NCBI RefSeq assembly: GCF_024320785.1
Contig: NZ_JANDBC010000001.1
Location: 330,617 to 394,616, forward strand
Length of the DNA stretch: 64,000 nt
Direction: 5' to 3'
Origin: Gracilimonas sediminicola
Lineage (GTDB): Bacteria > Bacteroidota > Rhodothermia > Balneolales > Balneolaceae
A program made the translations under genes and the position numbers. The notes below the pieces were generated by a model that ran no database searches, was not told the DNA's origin, and saw nothing but the letters and a program-made list of their open reading frames with translations. This document shows, piece after piece, positions 36,162 to 45,055 of this stretch. Position 1 is the first letter of the stretch. Each line of letters begins with the position of its first letter.

Positions 36162-36365
36162 TTATAAACCTGATTCCTCTTGCCTCTTTTTGCGATCGCG
36201 TAATTTTTTGAGGGCATAGCCTCCGCCTGCAGCAGCCAACAATCCAAGTCCTCCGTCAATTGGTGCCTGACTTGGGTTGGCAGGTAAACCAGGCTGAGCA
36301 ACCACAATTATTGATAAGGCAAGTAAAAAAACTATTGCAATAAAGATATAAATGAGGGTTTTCAT
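36162..36365 (-). CDS. Small exported protein with PID-CTERM-like tail
   Basis: 67 residues from ATG 36365: hydrophobic leader MKTLIYIFIAIVFLLALSI, a short Pro/Gly linker, then QAPIDGGLGLLAAAGGGYAL and a basic end KKLRDRKKRQEE. The P-I-D motif, following hydrophobic Gly-rich helix and Arg/Lys tail resemble the PID-CTERM sorting signals named in Bacteroidetes, analogous to PEP-CTERM. Here almost nothing lies between leader and tail. It sits between two T9SS cargo genes. Role unknown. Confidence 0.75.
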   Translation of the reverse strand: MKTLIYIFIAIVFLLALSIIVVAQPGLPANPSQAPIDGGLGLLAAAGGGYALKKLRDRKKRQEESGL

Positions 36366-36443
36366 AATCTGAAATTTTGAATTTGAGACGATGAATGCTG
36401 AATCACATGAAGCAATCAACATCCGTAATTCATCATCAACAAT

Positions 36444-39344
36444 TTATTTAATTAGAGTCATTTGATGGATCATCACCTGGTTTCCGGCCTGCAGGCGATA
36501 ATGATATATCCCACTTGCCATGTCGGCGGCATTCCAACTTACCCGGTATGTACCCACCGGTTTTGTTTCATTAACAAGAGTAGCAACTTGCTGGCCCATT
36601 ACATTATACACCGTTAAAGTAACAGTCGCTGACTTTGATACGCTATATTCAATTGTTGTATTTGGGTTGAACGGGTTCGGATAATTTTGTTTTAAAGCAA
36701 AAGTTTGAGGCTCATCCGCTTTTTCCGTACTTGTAGTTGTACTGGTTTTCAGCGTAATAGAGAATCGTGAGTTTACTTCTTCCGCAGAAGCTTCCATTGC
36801 TGCAAGATTCAGAACACTGACTGTCCGGACTTTCTGTACCGCTTCTACATTGAATTCGTAGGAGCTTCCCGGAATCATATTCATAGTATTTCCGGTTTCA
36901 AAGTCGGTTAGCGTAAATGACCAATCATCGGGAATGTTAGTCATCTCTGGCCAGCTTAGAGTATAAGTACCCCTAACGCCCTCATCACCCAATGCAAGCT
37001 CATATTTCTGTTCTGTTTCAGGATTAAGCGGGCGGGCATCCTGAACAAATAGTTCACTACCCTTACCAAAATCGTTTATGAATGAGATAAATGGCGATCC
37101 GTTCAAAGGGATAAGTTTTCCTCCATCAAAACCATCACGACCTTCTATAGACTGGTTAGAGAAATATAGTTTTAATGAACGATCGACCTGATTGTCCGGA
37201 GCTTCTAATAACAATTCTATTTCTCTGAATTCCTTTGTCTTTTCTTTAGAGAAGTAGGAAGCTGTAGCCACATCTGAAGTTTTACCCGCCCCCGGGAAAG
37301 TTAATTGAGTCGTAGAACCACTATTTCGCTGAATAAAAAACCCGGACCATGTACTGATCACCTCTCCATTTGAGGAGCCGAAGTTTTCTGTTATCCAGCT
37401 TCCGCTTTCATCAGTAGCTATTCCATCATCCCAAAAACTTGCAGGACTTACCAATCCATCATTGACCCCTTCGCCTGAATCATTTCCAGTGAGTTGATCA
37501 AGTTCAAAATTACTGGTAAAAGGGTTTCCAACTAATGTCCATGTATCAGAAATTGTTACATCCACATCTCCTGAAGGTTCAGTTCCGAATGCATCCAAGA
37601 TGATTGGAAGTTCTGAACTTCCATTTGAGCTATTATCGTAGAAGAAGATAATGAATCCCAAACCATCGCCCCAAGGAGTTGTAACATTTGTTGGAGTAGT
37701 ATATCCATTCTGGCCAGTGCCGTCGGATGCGGTATTGATAAATAAGTTTGGATCTGCCCCGGCATTATCGCCACCTGAAATACCCTGAACGGCCGTATTG
37801 TCAGATATATCAGCTACGGTTCCATCTTCAATTGGCAAGGAAAGTAGTCGCCACCCCGCATTGCCCGTTATTTCCACAGAAGGCTGAAAATAGGTACCAT
37901 CAATTCGGGTTCCGGGAGAAAAGGAAGAAGCATCATCTGTATCGGCGGTTTCGTGATCTTCAAAATCTCCGGTCAAATCCGGGCTACGGGTTTCGGACTG
38001 ATCAGTAGCTCCTGAATAGGTGTAATTGATTATTTCGATACCAGAATCATTCTTCAGGATAACATCATCGCCACCATTATTCAGACTAAGGCCACCGGCA
38101 GTTTGCGTAAGTGCTCCACCAAAGTCACCTGTTGGGGTGCCACCCCCAAATATCACAACAGCTTGAAGTGGTTTTAAAACGGTAGGGTTTGTAAAAGTGT
38201 GAGTAGTTCCGTTAGCGTCTTCTACAGTCCAGTCGCTAATATCTAACTCGGTAGTTCCAGTATTTACAAATTCTAAAAATTCATCTTCTCCTGTATCAGT
38301 TGTTCCATCACCATTTGCATCACCATCCGGATCAGCCAAAATTTCATTTATTACAATGTCCGGAGTTTCTAAAGTGGTTGCATCATCTTCAGGAACCGTA
38401 CCATCTGTTTTGTAGTCTATATCCGAACCTGAATTTGTATAAGGATAAATCTTAAAGTAGTAGGTGGTCGTTTCATCCAAACCGGTGAAAGAAGCAGATT
38501 CTTCTCCAAAAGCTACATTAAGTGCTCCGGAACCATCAGAGATATCCAAATCGTCAGAAACTGATGATGCGTCACTCGGACTTGAAATCGCTCCAAAACT
38601 TACATTACTAACTTTTATCAGATAAGCATCCGGTAAGGGAGATCCTGTTGCATCTGTCCAGGATAGATCCGCAGAATTGATAGAACCTGAAACTGAAAAA
38701 GAAGTGGCATGATTTGCAGGCTCGGATTTTAAAGTATTTTCGACAACTGTAATATCATCAAATGAAAACCCATCCCCAGCACCGTTAGCATCCATTCCTA
38801 TTCTCAATCGGAACTCTGATGTAGAAGAAACATCAATATTTAATTCATTCAAAGTTTCCGGTAAACTTCCCATACTATTTTGATCATATTCTTTAATCAA
38901 AGTATAAGTTGGACTACCTGAACTTGGATTATTCGAATAATAAATATTTAAGCTTTCACCAGAACTATTTGCCCCGTTACCACGCTTATCTAAATCAATA
39001 CTAAGGTCAACACCATCGACGGATGAAACGTCGATTACAGGAGAGTACCAATACGCATAATCAATCCCATCACCGGCATCACCATTTCCATCAACATCAT
39101 CTCCAATAAAGGCTTCTGAGTCAACTTCGAAACTATTTGTTGTACCATCAGTTTCCAAGGTAGCTCCAACATCAATTACCCAATCAACACCAGTAGTATC
39201 AAATGTAGTCCCTATTGAGGTTCCCGTTGCACCCTTCCCGTTTTGTCCTGTAAAGTCTTCAGAATAGAGTGTCTGCCCCAGCACCCCCGATGAAAAAATA
39301 AGGAGCAGTGAAAGTGTGAAAAGCAGTGTCGTAGTCTTTTTCAT
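36444..39344 (-). CDS. T9SS-exported protein with lamin-tail domain
   Basis: 966 residues: signal peptide (1-23), an N-terminal beta-sandwich of MAM/jelly-roll type (about 25-205, FSFDDITVVEN), a fibronectin-III-like segment (about 215-320), a lamin-tail domain (about 330-450, INEILADPDGDANGDG then LEFVNTGTTELDISDWTVED), then a region shared with the 34154 protein (GNAGWRLLSLPIEDG; WGDGLGFIIFFYDN; LFVQDARPLNPETEQ). The C-terminal type IX sorting domain follows (LKQNYPNPFNPNTTIEYSV...GIYHYRLQAGN). A secreted or cell-surface adhesin-like protein is the most likely role; no enzyme motif is seen. Confidence 0.9.
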   Translation of the reverse strand: MKKTTTLLFTLSLLLIFSSGVLGQTLYSEDFTGQNGKGATGTSIGTTFDTTGVDWVIDVGATLETDGTTNSFEVDSEAFIGDDVDGNGDAGDGIDYAYWYSPVIDVSSVDGVDLSIDLDKRGNGANSSGESLNIYYSNNPSSGSPTYTLIKEYDQNSMGSLPETLNELNIDVSSTSEFRLRIGMDANGAGDGFSFDDITVVENTLKSEPANHATSFSVSGSINSADLSWTDATGSPLPDAYLIKVSNVSFGAISSPSDASSVSDDLDISDGSGALNVAFGEESASFTGLDETTTYYFKIYPYTNSGSDIDYKTDGTVPEDDATTLETPDIVINEILADPDGDANGDGTTDTGEDEFLEFVNTGTTELDISDWTVEDANGTTHTFTNPTVLKPLQAVVIFGGGTPTGDFGGALTQTAGGLSLNNGGDDVILKNDSGIEIINYTYSGATDQSETRSPDLTGDFEDHETADTDDASSFSPGTRIDGTYFQPSVEITGNAGWRLLSLPIEDGTVADISDNTAVQGISGGDNAGADPNLFINTASDGTGQNGYTTPTNVTTPWGDGLGFIIFFYDNSSNGSSELPIILDAFGTEPSGDVDVTISDTWTLVGNPFTSNFELDQLTGNDSGEGVNDGLVSPASFWDDGIATDESGSWITENFGSSNGEVISTWSGFFIQRNSGSTTQLTFPGAGKTSDVATASYFSKEKTKEFREIELLLEAPDNQVDRSLKLYFSNQSIEGRDGFDGGKLIPLNGSPFISFINDFGKGSELFVQDARPLNPETEQKYELALGDEGVRGTYTLSWPEMTNIPDDWSFTLTDFETGNTMNMIPGSSYEFNVEAVQKVRTVSVLNLAAMEASAEEVNSRFSITLKTSTTTSTEKADEPQTFALKQNYPNPFNPNTTIEYSVSKSATVTLTVYNVMGQQVATLVNETKPVGTYRVSWNAADMASGIYHYRLQAGNQVMIHQMTLIK

Positions 39345-39577
39345 AGAAATGGCATAGTTCTGAATAGTTAATGCATCACCCCTCTAAAACAGTTTAAAGA
39401 GCAATTAAAATGACAATCGGCAAATACAATTTCTGTTAAGAAACTGTTGCTATTTCTTTACCCTTTTCTAAAAAAACACTATTCAGCGTTATTATCCCTC
39501 TCCCGAACAAATATTATAGAGTTCTAATAAAACTCTGCGTACTCCCTTTGTCCTTCCTTCCTTTCCAAAAATAGAAA

Positions 39578-39602
39578 AAGCCGGATTTTGGATATCCGGC
39601 TT
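39578..39602 (-). terminator. Second terminator downstream of the COX24-like gene
   Basis: AAGCCGGAT/ATCCGGCTT, 9 bp with a 7-base loop and a T run on the minus strand. It follows the stronger terminator at 39624. The 230 bases to 39344 hold the T9SS gene's leader and promoter, with no clear motif. Confidence 0.75.
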
Positions 39603-39623
39603 CAGTCAAAATAGTAGGCAAAC

Positions 39624-39661
39624 AAAAAAGCCCCCGCACATTTATTTGGTGCGGGGGCTTT
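39624..39661 (-). terminator. Strong Rho-independent terminator
   Basis: AAAGCCCCCGCAC/GTGCGGGGGCTTT, 13-bp perfect stem with a 9-base loop and a T run on the minus strand, eight bases after the small ribosomal-protein gene. Confidence 0.92.
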
Positions 39662-39669
39662 ATAAAATC

Positions 39670-39762
39670 TTACTTTTTCTTCTTGTGTCTGTTTTTTCTC
39701 AGACGCTTTTTACGCTTATGCTTGGCTATTTTGGCGCGCTTTCTTTTTTTACCGCTTGGCAT
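39670..39762 (-). CDS. AURKAIP1/COX24-type tiny ribosomal protein
   Basis: 30 codons; MPSGKKRKRAKIAKHKRKKR followed by LRKNRHKKKK. The pattern KRKRxKxAKHKRKKRxRKNRHKKK is the AURKAIP1/COX24 domain found in Bacteroidetes proteins and related to mitochondrial mS38 and mycobacterial bS22. Nearly every residue is Lys, Arg or His, so it is expected to lie in rRNA grooves of the ribosome. It is too short for most gene finders. It lies 84 bases from the HU gene on the same strand and has two terminators. Confidence 0.9.
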   Translation of the reverse strand: MPSGKKRKRAKIAKHKRKKRLRKNRHKKKK

Positions 39763-39846
39763 AAATACTCACCTACATATTGTTTTATAAAAATTACTAT
39801 TGTTCGAACAGTTCAGAAAATAAGAAGTTTTAACAGGTTTTCTAAA

Positions 39847-40140
39847 TCAATTTTCAACCATGTGTGCTTCGTTGACTGCTTCTTTAAAATCTTTCGACAT
39901 TTTCAGCATCGGGGCATATTGTTCCGGCACAATAACTTCTTCATTCGTTTTTGGATTTCGGGCTACTCTCTGAGCTCGCTTAACAACTTTAAAACTGCCA
40001 AATCCTCTCAGCTCAATATTCTCGCCTCTCTTCATAGCGTCAATAACAGTTTCCATAAAACCGTTTACAACCGCCTCTGTTTCTACTTTCGTTAACCCAA
40101 CAGATGAAGAAATTACATCTACGATATCTGCTTTAGTCAT
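39847..40140 (-). CDS. HU/IHF family DNA-binding protein
   Basis: 97 residues with the histone-like fold: MTKADIVDVISSSVGLTKVE (helices 1-2), GENIELRGFGSFKVVKRAQR (beta hairpin base, about 39-58) and ARNPKTNEEVIVPEQYAP (arm and final helix). The RNPKT motif and the Pro of the arm that intercalates DNA are present. Nucleoid-associated protein that bends DNA. It is just upstream of the COX24-like gene on the same strand; 312 bp separate it from the divergent symporter gene. Confidence 0.95.
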   Translation of the reverse strand: MTKADIVDVISSSVGLTKVETEAVVNGFMETVIDAMKRGENIELRGFGSFKVVKRAQRVARNPKTNEEVIVPEQYAPMLKMSKDFKEAVNEAHMVEN

Positions 40141-40452
40141 AATCTAAAAGGTTATTTAATAATTTGTCTATGGTTTCTTAAAAAATACAATAATGAAAAC
40201 AAAGCTTCTGAAAAATCGTTCACAAGTTTGAATAAAATACGCAGTTAACTTTTACTGACAGCAACATTTTCACCATCTGATGAAAGTAAACACGGCTTTT
40301 CCCTGTTCCGTTTACTTCATCAATCATCCTGTTTACAGAAGCGCCCGCTTCCCTTGCACAGCTTTCACAAATGTTAACCCTTTAATATTCCCAAATGTTT
40401 TTTACTTTCAGCCTGCCCTCTTAACATATTCTTAACCTATAAAATTTTATTC
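40141..40452. promoter_or_regulatory. Divergent intergenic region with a hairpin, HU / AgcS
   Basis: 312 gene-free bases. An imperfect inverted repeat lies at 40280-40319: TGAAAGTAAACACGG on the left and CCGTTTACTTCA on the right, about 12 bases apart. The remainder is AT-rich and should hold both promoters; I could not fix their boxes. Confidence 0.4.
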
Positions 40453-42096
40453 ATGGAAGTATTTGAACAAGTTGTAAACTGGCTGAACAACCTGGTTTGG
40501 TCAACCCCGGAAAAATTTCCTCTCATGGTTGTGGTGCTGTTGGGATTTGGAATCTTCATCACCCTTCGCCTTGGCTTTGTGCAAATAAGACGCTTTGCCC
40601 ATGGTATCAAATCTGTAATGGGAATTTATGATAACCCCGATGATACCGGCGACGTCAATCACTTCCAGGCGCTTACCACCGCTCTTTCAGCAACCGTAGG
40701 TATTGGTAATATTGCCGGTGTTGCTATTGCCATCCATTATGGTGGGCCCGGTGCTCTTTTTTGGATGTGGGTTACCGCTTTCTTTGGTATGGCCATTAAA
40801 TACACGGAATGTACACTTGCTGTTAAATACCGAATTCAAAATGCCGATGGCTCCGTATCCGGTGGTCCTATGTATTATATAGAAAAAGGACTCGGCTCCA
40901 ACTGGAAATGGCTGGCCGTCTTTTTCGCCGCTATGGCAGTAATTTGCTCCTTCCTTACCGGTAATGCCGTTCAGGCCAACACCGTTGCTGACACCATGTA
41001 CAGCACCTTCCAGATCCCAAGCTGGGCTTCCGGTTTATTTACCGCAACTTTTGTAGGTATCGTGATTGTAGGTGGTATCAAGCGTATTGGGCAGGTTACC
41101 TCTCGATTGATGCCCATCATGGCTCTTATCTATGTATTAGGTGCACTTATCATTCTTGCCATTAATGCCGATGACGTGATTCCTGCCTTCGGAACCATCT
41201 TTACTTCTGCCTTTACTCCCGAAGCCGGACTGTTTGGTGTAGGTTCAGGGTTATTCCTTACCACTTTGGTTTGGGGAATAAAACGAGGGTTATTTTCCAA
41301 TGAGGCGGGTCAGGGTTCGGCCCCGATTGCTCACGGTGCTGCTAAAACGGAAGAACCTGTTCGTGAAGGTGTGGTAGCACTGCTTGAACCGTTTATTGAT
41401 ACCATCGTAGTTTGTACTATGACCGGACTTGTAATCGTAAGTACCGGAGTTTGGGAAGAACGCCACGACATGGTTTATGAGCCCGGAAACAGTAATAATG
41501 CTGTTGAAATCACCGATGGAAGTAACACCCTGTTGATTGAAGATGGTGAGCCTGTTAACGGTACCGTTGAACGTAATGACTTTCCCACCGGCAAGTTTTT
41601 TATCGATGAAGATCAGACTACTGCCTTCTCAGGTACCCTTGTAATGGTTGACGGCGTTGGTGTTTTCACAAACGAAGCCGGTGAAGAAATAGATAATATC
41701 TATACCAGCATTATTGAAAACGGGGCCCCGCTAACTTCCCTTGGTTTTAAGAAAGGTCTTGCACCTATTTTCCCTTACGGAGATTATATCGTAACCATAT
41801 GCGTGCTCCTTTTCGGAGTCTCTACAGCCATCAGCTGGAGTTACTATGGAGATAGATCCATACAGTATCTGGCTGGCGACAAATCCATCATTTACTACAA
41901 AGTCGTGTATCTGGGGATGCACTTCCTCGGGGCCATATTCCCGCTGGCTACGGTTTGGGCAATCGGTGATATTGCGCTTGGTTTGATGACCTTCCCGAAC
42001 ATCATCGCCCTGTTTGCCCTTTCAGGTTCTGTTGCGGTAGCCAGTAAGAAGTACTTCAACAAAATGGACGAGCTCGAAGCTAAAGGTGAAATTTAA
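40453..42096 (+). CDS. Alanine/glycine:cation symporter (AGCS) family transporter
   Basis: 547-residue inner-membrane Na+-driven amino-acid importer. Family signatures are clear: VVLLGFGIFITLRLGFVQIR (about 23-42), ALSATVGIGNIAGVAIAIHY (about 76-95), GGPGALFWMWVTAFFGMAIK, GGPMYYIEKGLG, VWGIKRGLFSNEAGQGSAPI (about 273-292). An insert of about 90 polar residues (about 336-425, rich in Asp/Glu/Gly) interrupts the sequence between two late helices and would face outside. The stop is two bases from the upp start, so the two genes form one transcript. Confidence 0.94.
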   Translation: MEVFEQVVNWLNNLVWSTPEKFPLMVVVLLGFGIFITLRLGFVQIRRFAHGIKSVMGIYDNPDDTGDVNHFQALTTALSATVGIGNIAGVAIAIHYGGPGALFWMWVTAFFGMAIKYTECTLAVKYRIQNADGSVSGGPMYYIEKGLGSNWKWLAVFFAAMAVICSFLTGNAVQANTVADTMYSTFQIPSWASGLFTATFVGIVIVGGIKRIGQVTSRLMPIMALIYVLGALIILAINADDVIPAFGTIFTSAFTPEAGLFGVGSGLFLTTLVWGIKRGLFSNEAGQGSAPIAHGAAKTEEPVREGVVALLEPFIDTIVVCTMTGLVIVSTGVWEERHDMVYEPGNSNNAVEITDGSNTLLIEDGEPVNGTVERNDFPTGKFFIDEDQTTAFSGTLVMVDGVGVFTNEAGEEIDNIYTSIIENGAPLTSLGFKKGLAPIFPYGDYIVTICVLLFGVSTAISWSYYGDRSIQYLAGDKSIIYYKVVYLGMHFLGAIFPLATVWAIGDIALGLMTFPNIIALFALSGSVAVASKKYFNKMDELEAKGEI

Positions 42097-42098
42097 AC

Positions 42099-42725
42099 AT
42101 GGAACAGGTTACTGAAATAGATCACCCGGTTGTAAAGCGGTATCTGAGTATCCTCCGGGATAAAAATACAGAGACCGCTCCCTTCCGGCGTGCTATGGGA
42201 ACGATCGGTACCATCCTTGCAGCTGAGGCACTTACCGACCTTCCCCTTCAGGAATACGAAGTAGAAACCCCCATCCAAACTGCGACCGGCTATAAGCCGG
42301 CCGCCGAGGTTTTTGTGATTCCCATCCTCCGGGCCGGATTAAGTTTAGTGGATGGCATCATAAGTTTTATGCCCGATGCTAAAGTAGGGCACATTGGGGT
42401 GTACAGAGACGAGGAAACCCATCAGCCGGTTAACTATTACCATAATTTTCCCGGTGGATTAAAGGGAGCATATACACTCGTTGTCGACCCGATGCTTGCC
42501 ACAGGTGGAAGTGGTTCCCATGCCATCAAATTCCTGAAAGAGAATGGAGCAGATAACATTCGGTTTGTTTCACTGATTTCAGCCCCGGAAGGCATCAAAC
42601 GACTTCGGGAAGACCATCCGGATGTTCCTATTATTACGGCCGCTATCGATGAAAGGCTGAATGAGAATGCCTTTATTGTTCCCGGGCTTGGAGATGCCGG
42701 TGACCGCTACTTTGGCACCCTGTAG
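42099..42725 (+). CDS. upp: Uracil phosphoribosyltransferase
   Basis: 208-residue enzyme of pyrimidine salvage: uracil + PRPP to UMP + PPi, cytoplasmic. VIPILRAGLSLVDGIISFMP (about 72-91) and the PRPP loop VDPMLATGGSGSHAIKFL (about 128-145) are typical; the C-terminus AAIDERLNENAFIVPGLGDAGDRYFGT is the uracil-binding end. Normal length. Two bases after the symporter gene; the 56-bp gap before lptC may allow continuation of the transcript. Confidence 0.96.
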   Translation: MEQVTEIDHPVVKRYLSILRDKNTETAPFRRAMGTIGTILAAEALTDLPLQEYEVETPIQTATGYKPAAEVFVIPILRAGLSLVDGIISFMPDAKVGHIGVYRDEETHQPVNYYHNFPGGLKGAYTLVVDPMLATGGSGSHAIKFLKENGADNIRFVSLISAPEGIKRLREDHPDVPIITAAIDERLNENAFIVPGLGDAGDRYFGTL

Positions 42726-42781
42726 TTCTATACAATCATCAGCAGGCAGACAATAGCTACAGCTTAAACCGTTATCAGCAC

Positions 42782-43336
42782 ATGAAGATTACACACTTGT
42801 TCATACTGCCCGTTATGCTGATGCTATCCGGTTCAGGGTGTGGCGAACTTACCGAGTTTGAGAATAAGCAGGTTCAGGAAGCACTGAGCGATTCCTTATT
42901 CACTACCACTGAAAGCTGGGGAATTAATATGGAGATCATGGAAGACGGGAAGCTTAAGTTGAAGCTGTCAGGAACCTATGCCTCTTCCATCAAGAATGAG
43001 AATCAAAACATCACCAAAATTTCGGGCCCGGTTTACATCGAAATATTTGATGAGGAAGGGAAACCGGACACTTATGTTTACACCGACAGTGCCGTTCATC
43101 TTCCTGATAAATCCGCTTTTGAGATGTTTGGAAGCGTTCGTGTAAATGCCCCCGAAGGCAAAAAGCTTCGCTCTGAATATCTGAAATGGGAACGGCAGAA
43201 AGACCGGGTAAGTACTCCGGAATTCGTCATCTTCATTTCCCCGCCCGACAGTATCGCAGCCGAGGGATTCTTTGGCGATTCAGATCTGACCAACTATACC
43301 CTTAATGAAGGCGGCGGACGTGCAGTCATTGATTAG
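42782..43336 (+). CDS. lptC: LptC-like LPS export protein
   Basis: 184-residue protein of the LptC family, which links the LptBFG transporter in the inner membrane to LptA and passes LPS across the periplasm. A leader with a lipobox-like SGSGC (Cys about residue 20) suggests that this version is lipid-anchored rather than held by a transmembrane helix, as is common in Bacteroidetes. The beta-jellyroll features (GPVYIEIFDEEG, FEMFGSVRVNAPEGKKLRSE) match. It precedes the OstA-like gene, supporting an LPS-transport pair. Confidence 0.87.
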   Translation: MKITHLFILPVMLMLSGSGCGELTEFENKQVQEALSDSLFTTTESWGINMEIMEDGKLKLKLSGTYASSIKNENQNITKISGPVYIEIFDEEGKPDTYVYTDSAVHLPDKSAFEMFGSVRVNAPEGKKLRSEYLKWERQKDRVSTPEFVIFISPPDSIAAEGFFGDSDLTNYTLNEGGGRAVID

Positions 43337-43372
43337 GTATATTCTAACGCATCGTAATTGTATATTCGGTTC

Positions 43373-44785
43373 ATGAATAAATTTCTTTCCTCCTTTACCA
43401 AAGCCGGATCTGCTCTTGTTCTTACGCTGCTTCTTCTGCAGCCGTTGTCTGTATTTGGTCAAAGTGTTATTAACATCGAATCCTTCAGTCGGGCCGTTGG
43501 TGCCACTTTGGATGGCGAGCAAATTCAGAAATTATATAACGCCCGGCTCACCACCGGAAATATCGAGATGGTTTGCGATAGTGCATGGCGGTTCATAAAC
43601 AGAAATGAAATCCGTGCTTTCGGAAACATCCAAATTGAAACACCGGATGAGACTATCTGGAGCGATACCCTTTACTACTACACGAATCGTGACCTGAGTT
43701 TACTACGCGGTCGGGTGATTATCATGCAAGACAGCACCACTCTTTTTGGGAAGAGGGTGGACTATAATTTTTTCACCAAGGTCGCCTATTTTGATAATGG
43801 AATTCGGCTGGAAGATCAGGATGGTACGCTGATTGCTGAACGTGGCACCTATTTCCAAAACCAAGACAGTGCTATTTTTAAAGGAAATGTTCAGTTATCA
43901 GACTCCGCTCAGTATGCGGAAGGGGATAGCTTATTCATCAATCGATCCACTCAATACCTGCAGCTGTACGATAATATTTTTGTAGCTGACAGTACTAACA
44001 ACGGTACACTAACCGGAGATTATCTGGAAGCCGATTCTACCGGCAGGCGCTTTGTGGATGGCAATGGCTATATGCGAAAAATCAGTTCTGACACCACCGA
44101 TACCACCCACATTTTTGGTGATCAGCTGTTACTGTTGGAACGGGATTCAACCAACCTGATTCGTGGATACGAGAACGTCAGAGTTTGGTCCCGAAAATTC
44201 TCATCCGTTTCTGACACTCTTTTGTATGATTCCTCAACGGAAGTTTTTGAGCTGATATCCAATCCCATTGCCTGGCATGATAATATTCAGCTTACCGGCC
44301 CCTATATCTCAGTCCAAATGGACAGCAATGAAGTACAACAGCTGAAATCATATCATAAAACCATCGCTGTTCAGGAAGACAGTGCCACCGGGCGCCTGCA
44401 CCAAATAAAAGGGGACACATTGATTGCTGGCTTTACGGAAGGAAATATTTCACGTATTAAAATTTATCCAAACAGCCAGGTTTTATATCATACCAAGAAT
44501 GAAGCTGACGAACCGGATGGCGCTGTAGAATATTCATCCCCGCAAACGGTGATGTACTTCAGCAACGGAGACCTGCAACGCGTAGTAGCCGGCAAGAATG
44601 ATGGCTATTTCTTTGAAGAATTCTCCGGACTGTCTGACCGAAAGTTAGACGGCTTTGCCTGGAATCCGGAGCGCCGCCCAGAACGCCCCAAAATGGAGGC
44701 CGTCCCGCGTTTCCCACCCGTTCCCAAAGAACGCCCTTTTGAACTGCCCAATAGATACCTGGAATACATCAACAAGGGAAACTAA
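43373..44785 (+). CDS. OstA/LptA-like organic-solvent-tolerance domain protein
   Basis: 470-residue exported protein (ATG 43373; an in-frame GTA/ATG further upstream is less likely) with a signal peptide (about 1-30, ending VFGQ). Repeated beta-jellyroll OstA units follow: IEMVCDSAWRFINRNEIRAF, DTLYYYTNRDLSLLRGRV, and GTYFQNQDSAIFKGNV. It is too long for LptA and lacks the LptD barrel, so it belongs to the larger Bacteroidetes LptA-like group that probably bridges the periplasm. Cotranscribed with lptC. Confidence 0.87.
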   Translation: MNKFLSSFTKAGSALVLTLLLLQPLSVFGQSVINIESFSRAVGATLDGEQIQKLYNARLTTGNIEMVCDSAWRFINRNEIRAFGNIQIETPDETIWSDTLYYYTNRDLSLLRGRVIIMQDSTTLFGKRVDYNFFTKVAYFDNGIRLEDQDGTLIAERGTYFQNQDSAIFKGNVQLSDSAQYAEGDSLFINRSTQYLQLYDNIFVADSTNNGTLTGDYLEADSTGRRFVDGNGYMRKISSDTTDTTHIFGDQLLLLERDSTNLIRGYENVRVWSRKFSSVSDTLLYDSSTEVFELISNPIAWHDNIQLTGPYISVQMDSNEVQQLKSYHKTIAVQEDSATGRLHQIKGDTLIAGFTEGNISRIKIYPNSQVLYHTKNEADEPDGAVEYSSPQTVMYFSNGDLQRVVAGKNDGYFFEEFSGLSDRKLDGFAWNPERRPERPKMEAVPRFPPVPKERPFELPNRYLEYINKGN

Positions 44786-44874
44786 AAGTCAGAACATTGC
44801 TTTTACATTTCTGAATCGTGAAGGCATTTCCTGCCGCTCTGAATTACAATCATGGTAATCCTGAAATCAAGCTA

Positions 44875-45019
44875 ATCAAGGTTGAGAAACTATTTTTGAA
44901 CCTTGATTTATAGGATTTATAGGATTCTTGGATTTACTTGATTAAATCCAAGCTTCACATTTCGGAAAAGGCAGAATAAGTAAACAAGGAACACTTCAAT
45001 ATCGAATGTTCAGTGTTCC
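44875..45019. terminator. Three hairpins between convergent OstA and EF-G genes
   Basis: ATCAAGGTT/AACCTTGAT (44875-44907, 9 bp), CTTGGATTTA/TAAATCCAAG (44927-44952, 10 bp, 6-base loop) and GGAACACT/AGTGTTCC (44988-45019, 8 bp). All perfect, all in a 270-bp gene-free stretch, so the region probably stops both transcripts. Confidence 0.55.
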
Positions 45020-45055
45020 TTGCCTGCCTGCCGGCAAAGACAGGTTCAATGTTCT

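Noticed and set aside
36092-36307. N-terminal extension of the 34154 T9SS protein
   Set aside because: The extra 72 residues overlap the PID-CTERM-like gene and run through its terminator, and a good signal peptide starts at the TTG 36091.
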